A stretch of DNA of 64,000 nt from Gibbula magus. Lineage: Eukaryota; Mollusca; Gastropoda; Trochida; Trochidae. Shown here piece by piece: positions 63,943 through 64,000 of this stretch. The position numbers and the translations under genes are program-made. Numbering within the stretch: position 1 is the stretch's first letter; each line of letters opens with the position of its first letter. The stretch is from assembly GCA_936450465.1 (NCBI GenBank), contig OW388294.1:66143575-66207574 (forward strand), given 5' to 3'. The notes under the pieces were generated by a model that saw nothing but the letters and a program-made list of their open reading frames with translations, did not search any database and was not told the DNA's origin.

Positions 63943-64000
63943 GGGGGGGGGGGGGGGGGGAGGGCGCGGGGGGGGGGGGGGGGAGGAGGGGGGGGGGGGG
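63943..64000. repeat. Terminal G-rich tract
   Basis: 58 bases almost wholly G, broken only by A and CGC. Probably a hard-to-sequence homopolymer region or an assembly end artefact; a real G-rich repeat is possible. Confidence 0.7.

Overview
The window is animal nuclear DNA, most likely from a mollusc and probably a bivalve. Genes are split by GT-AG introns. The intergenic and intronic DNA is AT-rich and packed with mobile elements: tRNA-headed SINEs, CR1/L2-like LINE remnants, many short inverted-repeat elements, and elements built like bivalve 'pearl' repeats (tandem ~150 bp cores followed by a GGAC/ACGG microsatellite). The bivalve placement is inferred from repeat style, not from a database match.

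Three protein genes were found, all on the minus strand. (1) 25.7 kb down to the left edge: RRM1, the large subunit of class Ia ribonucleotide reductase. Fourteen coding exons give residues 1-564, with joining phases that all agree and numbering identical to the human protein at C218, D226, D287/Q288, R293, N427, C429, E431 and C444. The last third of the protein lies outside the window. (2) 32.9-31.5 kb: an intronless class A GPCR of 456 residues with unusual motifs (ERT for DRY, KPIVY for NPxxY). (3) 63.8-42.0 kb: a complete 11-exon, 440-residue transmembrane receptor. It has a signal peptide, a six-cysteine TNFR-like module, a sushi/CCP module, one membrane helix, a cytoplasmic beta-rich domain, an acidic linker and a C-terminal death domain. 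I do not recognise this architecture from a named family, and it is the best candidate here for something undescribed.

The receptor gene carries striking repeats. Its membrane helix is encoded across a 5.3 kb intron that is mostly a ~4.66 kb array of 17-bp units, G-rich on the transcript strand. A second 17-bp minisatellite lies in the next intron. The segment encoding the last death-domain helix plus the stop codon has been multiplied about six times as 88-bp tandem units immediately downstream.

Layout: 0-1.3 kb, remnant of a hAT-type element with a zinc-finger coding fragment; 1.4-5.3 kb, pearl-like and SINE repeats; 5.3-25.7 kb, RRM1 with repeat-filled introns, including a 4.18 kb TA-flanked inverted-repeat element; 26.4-29.4 kb, a second TA-flanked element with nested MITEs; 30.2-31.0 kb, decayed LINE; 31.5-32.9 kb, GPCR; 33-41.5 kb, repeats only; 41.5-63.8 kb, receptor gene. 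The final ~58 bases are an almost pure G tract. The three genes show no functional linkage: nucleotide metabolism, an orphan receptor, and a probable apoptosis or immune-signalling receptor.
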